Positions 45,190-53,266 of a stretch of 64,000 nucleotides of DNA are shown in pieces. Position numbers and translations under genes: made by a program. The stretch spans positions 496,001 through 560,000 of the forward strand of contig NZ_JALEGV010000040.1 in assembly GCF_022763245.1 (NCBI RefSeq). The letters are read 5' to 3'. This DNA comes from Oricola sp. Its GTDB lineage: Bacteria; Pseudomonadota; Alphaproteobacteria; Rhizobiales; Rhizobiaceae. Position 1 is the stretch's first letter; every line of letters starts with the position of its first letter. A model generated the notes under the pieces. The model saw nothing but the letters and a program-made list of their open reading frames with translations, was not told the DNA's origin and searched no databases.

Positions 45190-46164
45190 TTACTGACCAA
45201 CGGCTACGATGGCGTCGACAAGGCCTTCCGGCCAGTCTTCGGAGTACTTCGAGTCACGGTAGACCTGCAGTACGTGGTCCTGGAAGGCCTTCTTGTCGGG
45301 CGTGTAGACATTGATGCCGTTGGCGGCGAACTGTTCCTGGAGGTCGTTCTCCTCCTCGATGATCGCCTCGTCGACCGCGGCTTCGAAGTTCATCGCGCAT
45401 TCCTGCATCCGGGCCTGCTGGTCCTCGGTCAGGGAGTCCCATTTCTGCATCGAAATGGTGAATTGGTTGGTCTGGATGAGGTGATTGGTCAGGCCGACAT
45501 GATCGATGACTTCATCGAACTTCATCGAGTGGGTCAGCGGGAAGCCGTTGTCCTGCCCGTCGACGGCGCCGGTCTGAAGCGCGGTGTAGACCTCGGTAAA
45601 GGCCACCGGCACCGGGGTGGCGCCCATCGCAATGCCGACGAACTGCCAGCCCTCGCCGCCCGGGAAGCGCATCTTGACACCCTTGAGGTCGGCCGGCGTC
45701 ATGTATTCACGGTCGCCCACATAGGAGATGTTGCGCGTGCCGATATAGGGGCTTGAGAGCACCTTGACATGCGCCTTCTCCTCCACCTCGGCCCACAGAT
45801 CGTCCAGCAGGTCGCCATTGAAGACCGCGCGCATATGGTCGTAGTCGCGGAACAGGAAGGCGGTGCCGAGCACGCCGGTCGAAGGCACCTGGTTGTAGAA
45901 ATCGTAGATCGCGAGGTTGCCCATATCGAGATTGCCACGCTGCATGGCGGTCAACTCGGTCCCCTGCTTGAAGAGCGTCGCGCCGTGATACTCCTTGAAA
46001 TCGAACTCGTCCCCGAGACAGACCGCGAACTCATCGCGAAGCAGCTTCGAGCGCGTGTCGTTTTCCGAAATGGTGTCGGAATAGATGAGTTCGACCTTGT
46101 CGGCCGCCTGTGCGGTGCTGGCTGCCAGCATGGCGGCGATGGATATGGTGGTGAACAAACGCAT
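45190..46164 (-). CDS. dctP: TRAP transporter substrate-binding protein, DctP family (copy 1)
   Basis: A 324-residue periplasmic protein with signal peptide RLFTTISIAAMLAASTAQA. DctP hallmarks are GATLFKQGTELTAMQRGNLDMG, MRFPGGEGWQFVG with the substrate-carboxylate arginine, and FTEVYTALQTGAVDGQDN. It is closely similar to copy 3 (59042-60028), sharing two cysteines (CLGDEF and ECAMNFE) that could form a disulfide, and less to copy 2. No DctQ or DctM is beside it. Two 17-bp operators lie about 185-220 bases upstream, and a hairpin follows the stop. Confidence 0.92.
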   Translation of the reverse strand: MRLFTTISIAAMLAASTAQAADKVELIYSDTISENDTRSKLLRDEFAVCLGDEFDFKEYHGATLFKQGTELTAMQRGNLDMGNLAIYDFYNQVPSTGVLGTAFLFRDYDHMRAVFNGDLLDDLWAEVEEKAHVKVLSSPYIGTRNISYVGDREYMTPADLKGVKMRFPGGEGWQFVGIAMGATPVPVAFTEVYTALQTGAVDGQDNGFPLTHSMKFDEVIDHVGLTNHLIQTNQFTISMQKWDSLTEDQQARMQECAMNFEAAVDEAIIEEENDLQEQFAANGINVYTPDKKAFQDHVLQVYRDSKYSEDWPEGLVDAIVAVGQ

Positions 46165-46346
46165 GGTCTTCCTCCCTTAGCGTCCCCTGTCTTCGGAAAA
46201 GGCCGGAACCTGGCCTCATCCGCCTGAAGCGGGCCCTGGCCCGCTCACACGCCTGACTTTCTCCGCGCCTCCACCGACAATCGCGAAACCGTCTCGCCCG
46301 ATCGAAGAGCGCTGTCGAAACAGCAAGCATGCGCAACATCAACATG

Positions 46347-46363
46347 TGACATACCGTATGTCA
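46347..46363. promoter_or_regulatory. 17-bp operator, site 1 (perfect palindrome)
   Basis: TGACATAC-C-GTATGTCA, both 8-base arms perfect. Read leftward it overlaps a TTGACA -35-like box (46364-46359). The same element recurs at 46369, 49477 and 52333. The length and symmetry fit a GntR/FCD-type operator. Confidence 0.75.
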
Positions 46364-46368
46364 ATATT

Positions 46369-46385
46369 AAGCATACTGTATGTCA
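46369..46385. promoter_or_regulatory. 17-bp operator, site 2
   Basis: AAGCATAC-T-GTATGTCA; right arm perfect, three mismatches in the left. Its centre is 22 bp from that of site 1, two helical turns, which suits cooperative binding. Confidence 0.65.
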
Positions 46386-46633
46386 GTGCACGCGCGGGCG
46401 CCTGGCGATGGCGGGTGCCGGCAGCAGTCACCGCCGAGGTCCCGGGCGACGACGTCCTGGTCAACGCGGAAACTGCTTGTGGAGATTCGGATCAGACGTA
46501 TGGGCGCGTCACCGGCTACAGCTCACGCAGCATGCCTTGGAATGCGCGCTCGGCGATGCGTGGCAAGGCATCCCGGGAGAGCCGTGAAAGCGCAGGTGTT
46601 CGATGTGCCTTTGGCGCTATGCGGAGGGCATTC

Positions 46634-47320
46634 TCACTGCGCCTCATCGAGCATCTTCAGCGCCTGCGAATAGTTCGGCTCCATGGCGCCGATATGCGCG
46701 CGCATGAGCTGCTCGAGCTTGACGGGATCACGGGCCTCGACTGCCTTGGCAATTTCGACATGCTCGCCGAACGTCGTGTAGCGGTGGAGATCGAGCCGCG
46801 TGGACAGGTGCACGCGAAGCGCGGCCACGCGCCCCGAAGCAATGTCATAGGCCTCGACAAAGAACGGATTGCCGGAATTTTCGAAGAAGGTGTTGTGAAA
46901 CTGCGTGTCGGCCCTGGCGTAGGCCAACGTGTCGTCTGCGTCGCGGGCCTTTTCCATCTTGCCGATCGCTGCCCTGAGCCCTGCCAGGGTCGCTTCCGGC
47001 GCCCGCTCCAATGCCAGACGGCTCACCAGAAGCTCGAGATTGAGGCGGTAATCGACGAGCTGATGCAGTTCCTTGGCATCCGGCTTGAAGACGATGCTGC
47101 CGCGACGCGGCAGAATGTTGATGAGGCCCTGCATCTGCAGAATCGTGAGCGCTTCGCGAACCGGGGTTCGACTGACGTCCATTGCAACGGCAATCTTCTC
47201 CTCGGAAAGAGGTTCGCCGAGTGCGATCTCGCGACGCAGAATCGCTTCCTTGAGGTTCTCCGCGACTGTGGCAGCCAAAGATTTCGGTCGATTGATGGGC
47301 GTTTTTTTCATGCGAACCAT
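46634..47320 (-). CDS. GntR-family regulator with FCD domain (A)
   Basis: A 228-residue repressor-type protein. The winged helix-turn-helix has LKEAILRREIALGEPLSEEKIAVAMDVSRTPVREALTILQMQGLI (residues about 22-68). The all-helical FCD ligand domain contains RADTQFHNTFFENSGNPFF and further histidines that would hold a metal. ATG at 47320 has GGAGG fourteen bases upstream. A perfect palindrome lies in its own promoter (47370-47389). It is the best candidate to bind the 17-bp operators next door, but that is inference. Confidence 0.9.
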   Translation of the reverse strand: MVRMKKTPINRPKSLAATVAENLKEAILRREIALGEPLSEEKIAVAMDVSRTPVREALTILQMQGLINILPRRGSIVFKPDAKELHQLVDYRLNLELLVSRLALERAPEATLAGLRAAIGKMEKARDADDTLAYARADTQFHNTFFENSGNPFFVEAYDIASGRVAALRVHLSTRLDLHRYTTFGEHVEIAKAVEARDPVKLEQLMRAHIGAMEPNYSQALKMLDEAQ

Positions 47321-47369
47321 ACACTTGCGGGTTGCCTCCAGCGCATGCGCGCCCGAAGTCGAGCGGATT

Positions 47370-47389
47370 GTATCTGAAATGTCAGATAC
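47370..47389. promoter_or_regulatory. Perfect palindrome upstream of GntR regulator A
   Basis: Arms GTATCTGA and TCAGATAC (8 bp) with a 4-base centre, 50 bases before the start codon. It differs from the 17-bp element in spacing and may serve autoregulation. Confidence 0.5.
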
Positions 47390-47581
47390 GTCCAGCGCAT
47401 CCGACCGCTGGCATTCGGCGCCTCACCAGAACACTGTGAAACCCGATGGCTGAAAGAGCGCCGCCATGTCGCTCGCCAATTTCGCCACGAACGGTGCAGC
47501 AGAAAGAGCCCCGACAAGGGGCTCCCAAGACAATGAAGGCTGCAGAGGCTGCGCGCGAAAACGCACCGGGAATGCCGAACC

Positions 47582-48406
47582 TCAGATCGTATCCCAAGCC
47601 GGAGACCAGTCGAAGTCGACCATCCGTTCCTGCCGGTCGAGCCCGGCGATACGTGCCATCTCGGCGTCGTCCAGCTCGAAATCGAATATGTCGAAGTTGG
47701 AGCGGATATTCTCGATTTTGGACGATCGCGGAATTGCGGCGACGCAGTCCTGTTGCAGAAGCCAACGCAAAGAGACTTGAGCGGCCGATTTTCCGTGGCG
47801 GCGACCGATGTCCTGGATCACCTCATCCTTGAACACCGCGCCACGGGCGAGCGGCAGATAGGCGGTGAAAATCATCCCGGCATCGCGAACCGCAGGCAGC
47901 ACTTTCGGTTGCGCCAGGAACGGGTGGTATTCGACCTGGTTTGCGACCAACTCGGCACCGTGCAGGCTGATCGCTTCGTCAAGCAATGAAGTGGTGAAAT
48001 TGCTCACGCCGATACTGCGGGTCTGCCCTTTCGCGCGCACATCGGCGAACGCGGCCAGAGTGTCTCCCAGGGGCACCTCGGTCCCCGGCCAGTGAATCAG
48101 AAGAAGATCGACATAATCCATCTGCAGGCGGTCGAGGCTTTCGCCGATCCGCTGATGCACAGTCGCCGGGGCGAGCGAGTCGAACCAAATCTTGGTCGTG
48201 ACGAAGATCTCGTCGCGCGCGACGCCGGATTCGCGTATTGCCTGCCCGACTTCTGCCTCGTTGCCGTAGCGGATCGCGGTATCGATATGGCGATATCCGT
48301 ATTCGATGGCAGAACGGATCGAAGAGATCCCGGCATCGCCGGTCAGCTCGAAAGTGCCGAGCCCAAGCGCGGGCATGGTGATGCCCTTCGCGGTTCTGTA
48401 GATCAT
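47582..48406 (-). CDS. Aldo/keto reductase
   Basis: A 274-residue NADPH-dependent oxidoreductase of the AKR barrel family. The tetrad is visible: Asp in GYRHIDTAIRYGNE with its Tyr, Lys in VTTKIWFD and His in LLIHWPG. The cofactor part has AAIPRSSKIENIRSNFDIF. It resembles 2,5-diketo-gluconate reductases (AKR5). The ATG at 48406 follows AAGGAGACTT and lies 11 bases after the alcohol dehydrogenase stop, so both belong to one operon driven from operator site 3. Confidence 0.92.
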   Translation of the reverse strand: MIYRTAKGITMPALGLGTFELTGDAGISSIRSAIEYGYRHIDTAIRYGNEAEVGQAIRESGVARDEIFVTTKIWFDSLAPATVHQRIGESLDRLQMDYVDLLLIHWPGTEVPLGDTLAAFADVRAKGQTRSIGVSNFTTSLLDEAISLHGAELVANQVEYHPFLAQPKVLPAVRDAGMIFTAYLPLARGAVFKDEVIQDIGRRHGKSAAQVSLRWLLQQDCVAAIPRSSKIENIRSNFDIFDFELDDAEMARIAGLDRQERMVDFDWSPAWDTI

Positions 48407-48417
48407 GGAAGTCTCCT

Positions 48418-49410
48418 TCAGGCAGTGAGAACGATTTTTGCTGCGGCCACCCGGCCGGCGTCCATATCGGCGAAGGCCTGGCTGCCGTCCGTCAACGCGC
48501 GGGTCTCGACCCAGTTCAACGGCCCCAGGGCGCCTGAGGCCAACAAGTAGACGGCGTGGCGGAAATCCTGAACCGAGTAGCAGTATGCCCCGAGGAAGGC
48601 CAACTCACGCAGTGTCAATGCACGCACATCCACACCCGCGGAGCCCGGCAACAGGCCGCTGTGCACGATAACGCCGCCGCGTCTGGCCATGCGAAAAGCC
48701 ATCTCGCGCGTCGCAGTTGCACCGACGGCGTCGAAGATCAGGTCATAGCTGCCACGATCCGGCTCTTCATCCGGCGCAATGGCCCGGATCTTGCCCGACG
48801 CCGCCTCTGCCGTATCGCGCCTGGCGGGATTGGTCTCGACCAGGAGAACTTCGCGCGCACCTTCAGTGCCGAGAACCAGCGCGGTGGCGAGGCCGATCGC
48901 CCCACCTCCGATGACGGCGAGCTTTGCTGACGCGAACGATCCAGAGAAGCTCCGCCGGCCGACATTCACCGCATGTACGGCGACGGCCAGCGGTTCGGCC
49001 AATGCCGCAGCTTCAAAAGGCAAGTGGTCGGGGATCGGCTCGAGATTCCGTTCCGGCACAGCGACAAGCTGCGCAAACGCACCATCATGCGGCGGAAGAC
49101 CGATGTTTTGCTGCGACTCGCACAGTTGGGGATTGCCGGACACGCAGTTCGTGCAACGGCCGCAACTCAGAAAGGGATTGAGAGCCACACGTTGCCCGTC
49201 GAGACGGCCGCCGCGCACGATCCCGGCCGCTTCGTGGCCCATTATCATCGGGGGCACGCGGCGCGGATCGTGGCCATGATACCCATGCATGTCGGAGCCG
49301 CAGATGCCGCATGCCTTGACCTCAAGCAGAACGTCACACTCGCCCGGAACCGGATCGGGCACATCCTGCAACTCCATGCTCGCTTTGCCGAGGTAGACGA
49401 TCGCTTTCAT
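48418..49410 (-). CDS. Zinc-dependent alcohol dehydrogenase (MDR family), copy 1
   Basis: A 330-residue medium-chain dehydrogenase. Catalytic zinc ligands are in ACGICGSDMHGYHGHDP and MGHEAAG. The structural zinc cysteines are in CGRCTNCVSGNPQLC, and the NAD site is VIGGGAIGLATALVLG. It resembles sorbitol/threonine dehydrogenase-type enzymes that oxidise secondary alcohols. ATG at 49410. It is the first gene of a leftward operon with the aldo-keto reductase, 67 bases from operator site 3. Confidence 0.92.
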   Translation of the reverse strand: MKAIVYLGKASMELQDVPDPVPGECDVLLEVKACGICGSDMHGYHGHDPRRVPPMIMGHEAAGIVRGGRLDGQRVALNPFLSCGRCTNCVSGNPQLCESQQNIGLPPHDGAFAQLVAVPERNLEPIPDHLPFEAAALAEPLAVAVHAVNVGRRSFSGSFASAKLAVIGGGAIGLATALVLGTEGAREVLLVETNPARRDTAEAASGKIRAIAPDEEPDRGSYDLIFDAVGATATREMAFRMARRGGVIVHSGLLPGSAGVDVRALTLRELAFLGAYCYSVQDFRHAVYLLASGALGPLNWVETRALTDGSQAFADMDAGRVAAAKIVLTA

Positions 49411-49476
49411 TGTTTTCCTGCCTGTAGGCCGAGGCGTGCCGATCAACGATTTCACACTTCAGGGACACTTGGCATC

Positions 49477-49493
49477 TGAGGTACTGTATGTCA
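49477..49493. promoter_or_regulatory. 17-bp operator, site 3
   Basis: TGAGGTAC-T-GTATGTCA: right arm perfect, two mismatches in the left. It overlaps a leftward TTGACA box and lies between the divergent dehydrogenase (49410) and TIM-barrel (49545) starts, so it could act on both. Confidence 0.65.
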
Positions 49494-49544
49494 ATGATCT
49501 GCACTTCGACGCATCCGCATACCGCATCCTGGAGTATCGCCTTC

Positions 49545-50387
49545 GTGACCCGCAGCTATTGCCTCTCGTACATGACCCTTGAACTCTCGCCGCCCGAGGC
49601 GATTCGCCTCGCTGCGGACGCCGGTTATGATTCGGTCGGCATTCGAATGATGCCGGCCTTGCCGGGGGGCCAGGCATTTCCGCTGATGGACGACCGACGT
49701 CTCATGCGCGAGACGGAGCGGTGTCTGGAGGAAACAGGCCTGTCGATCTTCGACGTGGAGATTGCGCGCATCGGCGAACACTCAGAAGTCGAAGCGTGGC
49801 TGCCGATGCTGCAAGCGGCAGCTCGGCTGAGGGCACGAACCGTCATCGCCGCGGGAGCCGACCCGGACGAGAGCCGAATGACGGACACTTTCGCGGCCCT
49901 CTGCGAAGCGGCCGCTCCTTTCGGCCTTTCGGTCAACCTCGAATTCACGCCATGGTCGCCGTTGCGCAATGCCGCCGCAGCAGCACGGGTCGTCGCTGCG
50001 GCGGACCAGCCGAACGGCGAGATCCTGATCGACACAATCCACGTGGCCCGGTCGAACACCACGCTGAACGATCTCCGCGCGATCCCGACCGAACGAATGA
50101 GCTATTTCCAGATTTGTGATTGCCCTGCGGAACCGGCCAAGACGCTCGAGGACCTTCTCCATACTGCCCGCGAGGAACGCCTGCTTCCGGGCGAAGGCGG
50201 CGCTGATCTCGCGGGGATCATCGGCGCCCTGCCCGAGAGCCTGACAGTGAGCGTGGAGATTCCCAGTCACAGGCGCATATCCCTGCAGGGGCATGCCGCC
50301 TGGGCGAGGACGTGCCTCGACGCCTCGCGGACAGCAATGGAAGGCTTCGACATGAAGCGGAACCGGGCGCCCGAGGCGCCCGATTAA
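49545..50387 (+). CDS. Xylose-isomerase-like TIM-barrel protein
   Basis: A 280-residue protein of the sugar phosphate isomerase/epimerase superfamily. The barrel carries metal-ligand-like residues in SVNLEFTPW, ILIDTIHVARSN and VSVEIPSHRR. A GTG at 49545 with GGAG eleven bases upstream is preferred: the ATG at 49488 lies within the operator and its added residues are not family-like. The superfamily includes inosose dehydratases and 3-dehydroshikimate dehydratases, so a hydroaromatic or inositol-type substrate is possible. It converges with the second alcohol dehydrogenase, overlapping by four bases. Confidence 0.82.
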   Translation: MTRSYCLSYMTLELSPPEAIRLAADAGYDSVGIRMMPALPGGQAFPLMDDRRLMRETERCLEETGLSIFDVEIARIGEHSEVEAWLPMLQAAARLRARTVIAAGADPDESRMTDTFAALCEAAAPFGLSVNLEFTPWSPLRNAAAAARVVAAADQPNGEILIDTIHVARSNTTLNDLRAIPTERMSYFQICDCPAEPAKTLEDLLHTAREERLLPGEGGADLAGIIGALPESLTVSVEIPSHRRISLQGHAAWARTCLDASRTAMEGFDMKRNRAPEAPD

Positions 50388-51409
50388 GGCTCCAGCAGTA
50401 TCTTGACGCCTTCGTGCTTCGCGACCGCCTCAAGCGCGTCTTCGAACTGCTCCAGCTTGAACCGATGCGTCACGAGGCGCGTGACCTGCATCGCGACACC
50501 GGGCAAGACCTGCATGACGAGGCGCCATGTCGGGTCGTTGTAGCCACGCGAGCCGATCAGTTCGACTTCCTTGAGCACGGCGGGCGTGGTGACGAAGGTC
50601 GATGGACCGTGGCACAAGCCGATCAGCGCGACCCGCCCGGCCTTTCCGGCGAGCGCAAGCGCCTGCTCGGCGACCGCCGCATTGCCGCTTGTCTCATAGA
50701 CGACGTCTGCCCCGAGCGAACCGATTTCCACTATCGGATCCGATACGTCGACATCCACCGGCAGCATGCCGAGATCACGGGCCAAGGCGAGCCTGTCGAC
50801 GTCCGCTCCAATGCCGGTAACAACCACTTTCGCCGCTCCCGCGTGAAGAGCGAGAATTCCGCAGAGCAGGCCGATCGGCCCTGCCCCGATCACCAGCGCA
50901 ATGTCGCCGGCACGGACCGGCACGCGTTCCAGAACAGCGTGCACCGCGACCGCCATCGGTTCGAGAAGCGGGGCCACGGCCGGATCGACGCCCTCCGGCA
51001 GCGGGAAGACCTGCTGAACGGGAACGCAGACCATTTCGGTCCAGCCGCCATCGACATGGCCGCCCATCAGCTTGCGATCATCGCAAAGGGTTGGCCGGCC
51101 CAGACCACAATACTTGCAGTGCCCGCAGCCGATCTGAGGATTGATCGCCACGAGCATCCCGGGCTCAAGGCCGCTGTCCGCCGGCGCTTCCACCACGTGA
51201 CCGGCGAACTCATGACCGACGGTCACGGGGAATGTCGGAGCGTATTGGCCCACAACGGCTTCATGCCAGCGCCAGATCGCCACGTCGGTTCCGCAGATAC
51301 CTGCAGCCGCGATACTGACCAGAACTTCGTCGGGTTTCCGGACGGGCTCGGGCCGGTCGATAACCACCATCTTGCCTGGCGCGGCGGCCAGTTTGGCTAC
51401 GGCCCTCAC
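50384..51409 (-). CDS. Zinc-dependent alcohol dehydrogenase (MDR family), copy 2
   Basis: A 341-residue NAD-dependent dehydrogenase. Catalytic zinc: GICGTDVAIWRWHEAV and VGHEFAG. Structural zinc: GCGHCKYCGLGRPTLC. NAD site: VIGAGPIGLLCGIL. It resembles L-threonine 3-dehydrogenase in its WHEAV stretch. The start is a GTG at 51409, two bases after the stop of the gene at 51412-52107, so the pair is an operon. Threonine or polyol oxidation are both conceivable. Confidence 0.9.
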   Translation of the reverse strand: MRAVAKLAAAPGKMVVIDRPEPVRKPDEVLVSIAAAGICGTDVAIWRWHEAVVGQYAPTFPVTVGHEFAGHVVEAPADSGLEPGMLVAINPQIGCGHCKYCGLGRPTLCDDRKLMGGHVDGGWTEMVCVPVQQVFPLPEGVDPAVAPLLEPMAVAVHAVLERVPVRAGDIALVIGAGPIGLLCGILALHAGAAKVVVTGIGADVDRLALARDLGMLPVDVDVSDPIVEIGSLGADVVYETSGNAAVAEQALALAGKAGRVALIGLCHGPSTFVTTPAVLKEVELIGSRGYNDPTWRLVMQVLPGVAMQVTRLVTHRFKLEQFEDALEAVAKHEGVKILLEP

Positions 51410-51411
51410 GG

Positions 51412-52107
51412 TCAGGCGTCCGCCATGTCGTTCGCTGTCAGCTGATAGGCGAGGTTGTAGACAATGGATCTCGGGCGATCGAGGCCAAGATCGCTCTCGG
51501 CAATGACGCGCAGCAGTTCGGGCAGAGATGCCTCCAACTCCGGCGCGCCGCTGCCTTCGACCAGCACAACGACGTCGAACCCTTCCTCGGACATGCCGGG
51601 TCGCATTTCCGTCTCACGAGTCTTGATGTCCGAAACCTCGTTTCTCGCTTTTCCGAGACTGACCGCCGCGGCTCCCGTCACTTTCAGCAAGGAAGCACAC
51701 AGCGCTTCAGCGCCGGCAGCAAGCGTGTCGTCCGCGCCCTCGCGCAGATCGAGACGGATCGTCGCCATGGCCCCGCCGTCGCCGAGGCCCGCCGATGCGA
51801 TCCGGTCACATGCGACCCGCAGGAAGTTGCGGAAGCAAGGCTGCACCTTGCCGGACCACTCGGTCGGATTGTTCAGCCGTTCAAGATAGGCTTGCGAACG
51901 AAAGACCTCGACGTCGCGCCCCGTGTAGATCGTACCGTAGCGGTAGCGATCGACGGTGTGGTTGATCAGCCGCTTGCCGACCAGGAAGCCCGGAATCGAG
52001 AGCCGTTCCGGCATGTGTTCGCGCGTGTGCCATTCCATGTATTCGGCCCAGGCATCCGGCTCGATATCGTGCCACATCGCCAAGAAGGCTTTTCCCGGTA
52101 GGCTCAT
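51412..52107 (-). CDS. Uncharacterised protein with dimeric alpha/beta-barrel look
   Basis: A 231-residue soluble protein. Its first half, with MWHDIEPDAWAEYMEWHTRE and HMPERLSIPGFLVGKRL, resembles EthD/Dabb-type ferredoxin-like barrels that often bind small organic acids or haem. The second half may be a diverged repeat (EEGFDVVVLVEGSG, then a helix). No catalytic residue can be named. ATG at 52107. It leads an operon with alcohol dehydrogenase copy 2, and operator site 4 lies about 230 bases upstream. Confidence 0.75.
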   Translation of the reverse strand: MSLPGKAFLAMWHDIEPDAWAEYMEWHTREHMPERLSIPGFLVGKRLINHTVDRYRYGTIYTGRDVEVFRSQAYLERLNNPTEWSGKVQPCFRNFLRVACDRIASAGLGDGGAMATIRLDLREGADDTLAAGAEALCASLLKVTGAAAVSLGKARNEVSDIKTRETEMRPGMSEEGFDVVVLVEGSGAPELEASLPELLRVIAESDLGLDRPRSIVYNLAYQLTANDMADA

Positions 52108-52518
52108 TTGACTGTCTCCCTTCGTGAAACGGAATCCCGTGCCGCCACTTGCCCAATTGCCGGCGCCGCGCCGTGCCTGAAGCCCAGGCCGGGATGCGGC
52201 CCGTCAATCATCAACGCGAAACCGCATCCAGCCACAGATAGGCCTTCGATCGGCGCGTCATCGATGCGGAGAGCGCCGGCGCTGCATTCACTGGACGTTG
52301 AACATGCCGCGATCAGCGCGGCTTTGATCACGTAACATACAGTATGTCAATATTGCGGCGAACGATGCGGACCCTTGTTCGTCGCTTATGAGCGTTCTCT
52401 GCCATCCACTGGGGCAAGCGACGCGTTTGCGGCACATGAATGAGCGCGGATACCGAGCGGTTGTCCGCGATCCGAAGAACAGACAGTCAGCCGTTCACGC
52501 AGCAGCCTGATGAGGCGC
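52108..52518. other. Control region between an operon start and a convergent-side regulator gene
   Basis: About 410 bp containing operator site 4. A 75-codon frame (52104-52331, minus) crosses it but begins at the operator edge and lacks protein-like character, so it is not called. Nothing else was recognised. Confidence 0.5.
52333..52349. promoter_or_regulatory. 17-bp operator, site 4
   Basis: TAACATAC-A-GTATGTCA: one mismatch to the perfect site. It overlaps a leftward TTGACA box and is followed by AATATT, exactly as at site 1. It faces the operon starting at 52107. Confidence 0.72.
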
Positions 52519-53223
52519 TTACTTTTTCCGGGGCCCGCCGAATGGCAATCCCATGCTCAAGGCATGCTCGACCCCGCCCTGGATATGTTGCGTCAGGATC
52601 TCGCAGGCTCTGACAGAATCCTTGGTCAAGGCACAGTCGCGCAACCCGGCGTGCTCCTCGGCCGCGATGTCTCCGCGAAACGACAGAGCAAGAAGCTGGT
52701 ATCGCAGATATTGGTCGAACACCGACGCATGGGTTTCCATGAGCACCGTCGAACCGCAGGCCGAAATCAGCGCCTGGTGAAATTCCCAGTCATAGCGCTT
52801 CCAGGCCTTTACCTCGCTGCGATCTCCGTTCTTCATGCGGCTCTCCAGCCCGGCCAGCTTGTGGTGCGCCGCAACGACCCGGGCCTCCCACTCCACATCA
52901 CCGGCTGCGAATGACTGCTCGAGCGCATGGCCTTCGAGCAAGAGCCTCAGATCGGCGATTTCCCGCAGATGTTCCGCCGAGACAGGCGCGACCTCGAATC
53001 CGCGCTGTCCCTCCGCCACGACCAGCGTCTCCGATGACAGGCGATTGAGGATCTCACGCAGGGTGCTGACGCTGGCGTCGTAGTCTTTCTTGAGTTGCTC
53101 AAGCTTCAGCCGCCGCCCCGGAGGCAGGGTTCCGAAGATGATGTCCGTCCGGATGCGCGAATAGGCGCTCTCGGCGATCGTGGAGACGGTGTTCTGGCCA
53201 ACCGGCGGCGCTTCTCTCTTCAT
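52519..53223 (-). CDS. GntR-family regulator with FCD domain (B)
   Basis: A 234-residue transcription factor. The DNA-binding part has RIRTDIIFGTLPPGRRLKLEQL and DASVSTLREILNRLSSETLV (residues about 22-75). The FCD domain carries RYDWEFHQALISACGS and H residues for a metal. The ATG at 53223 has GGAGAAA upstream; a longer frame to 53409 runs into the next gene and is discarded. It is clearly a duplicate of regulator C (53267-53956), 43 bp away, and probably co-transcribed with it. Confidence 0.9.
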   Translation of the reverse strand: MKREAPPVGQNTVSTIAESAYSRIRTDIIFGTLPPGRRLKLEQLKKDYDASVSTLREILNRLSSETLVVAEGQRGFEVAPVSAEHLREIADLRLLLEGHALEQSFAAGDVEWEARVVAAHHKLAGLESRMKNGDRSEVKAWKRYDWEFHQALISACGSTVLMETHASVFDQYLRYQLLALSFRGDIAAEEHAGLRDCALTKDSVRACEILTQHIQGGVEHALSMGLPFGGPRKK

Positions 53224-53266
53224 CGAGATTTCTCCGGCTCGCGAACGGAACGGCATGGCGCGGCGT

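Larger units (their letters stand above)
46165..46633. other. Control region between dctP copy 1 and its GntR neighbour
   Basis: About 470 bp. It holds two copies of the 17-bp palindrome and a TTGACA box reading leftward to dctP. The long distance to the dctP start implies a leader of roughly 150 bases. No small gene was recognised in it. Confidence 0.55.

Noticed and set aside
52104-52331. A 75-codon frame ending at the start of the 51412-52107 gene
   Set aside because: It begins at the edge of an operator and -35 box, so it would not be on the transcript, and the product has no protein-like pattern.
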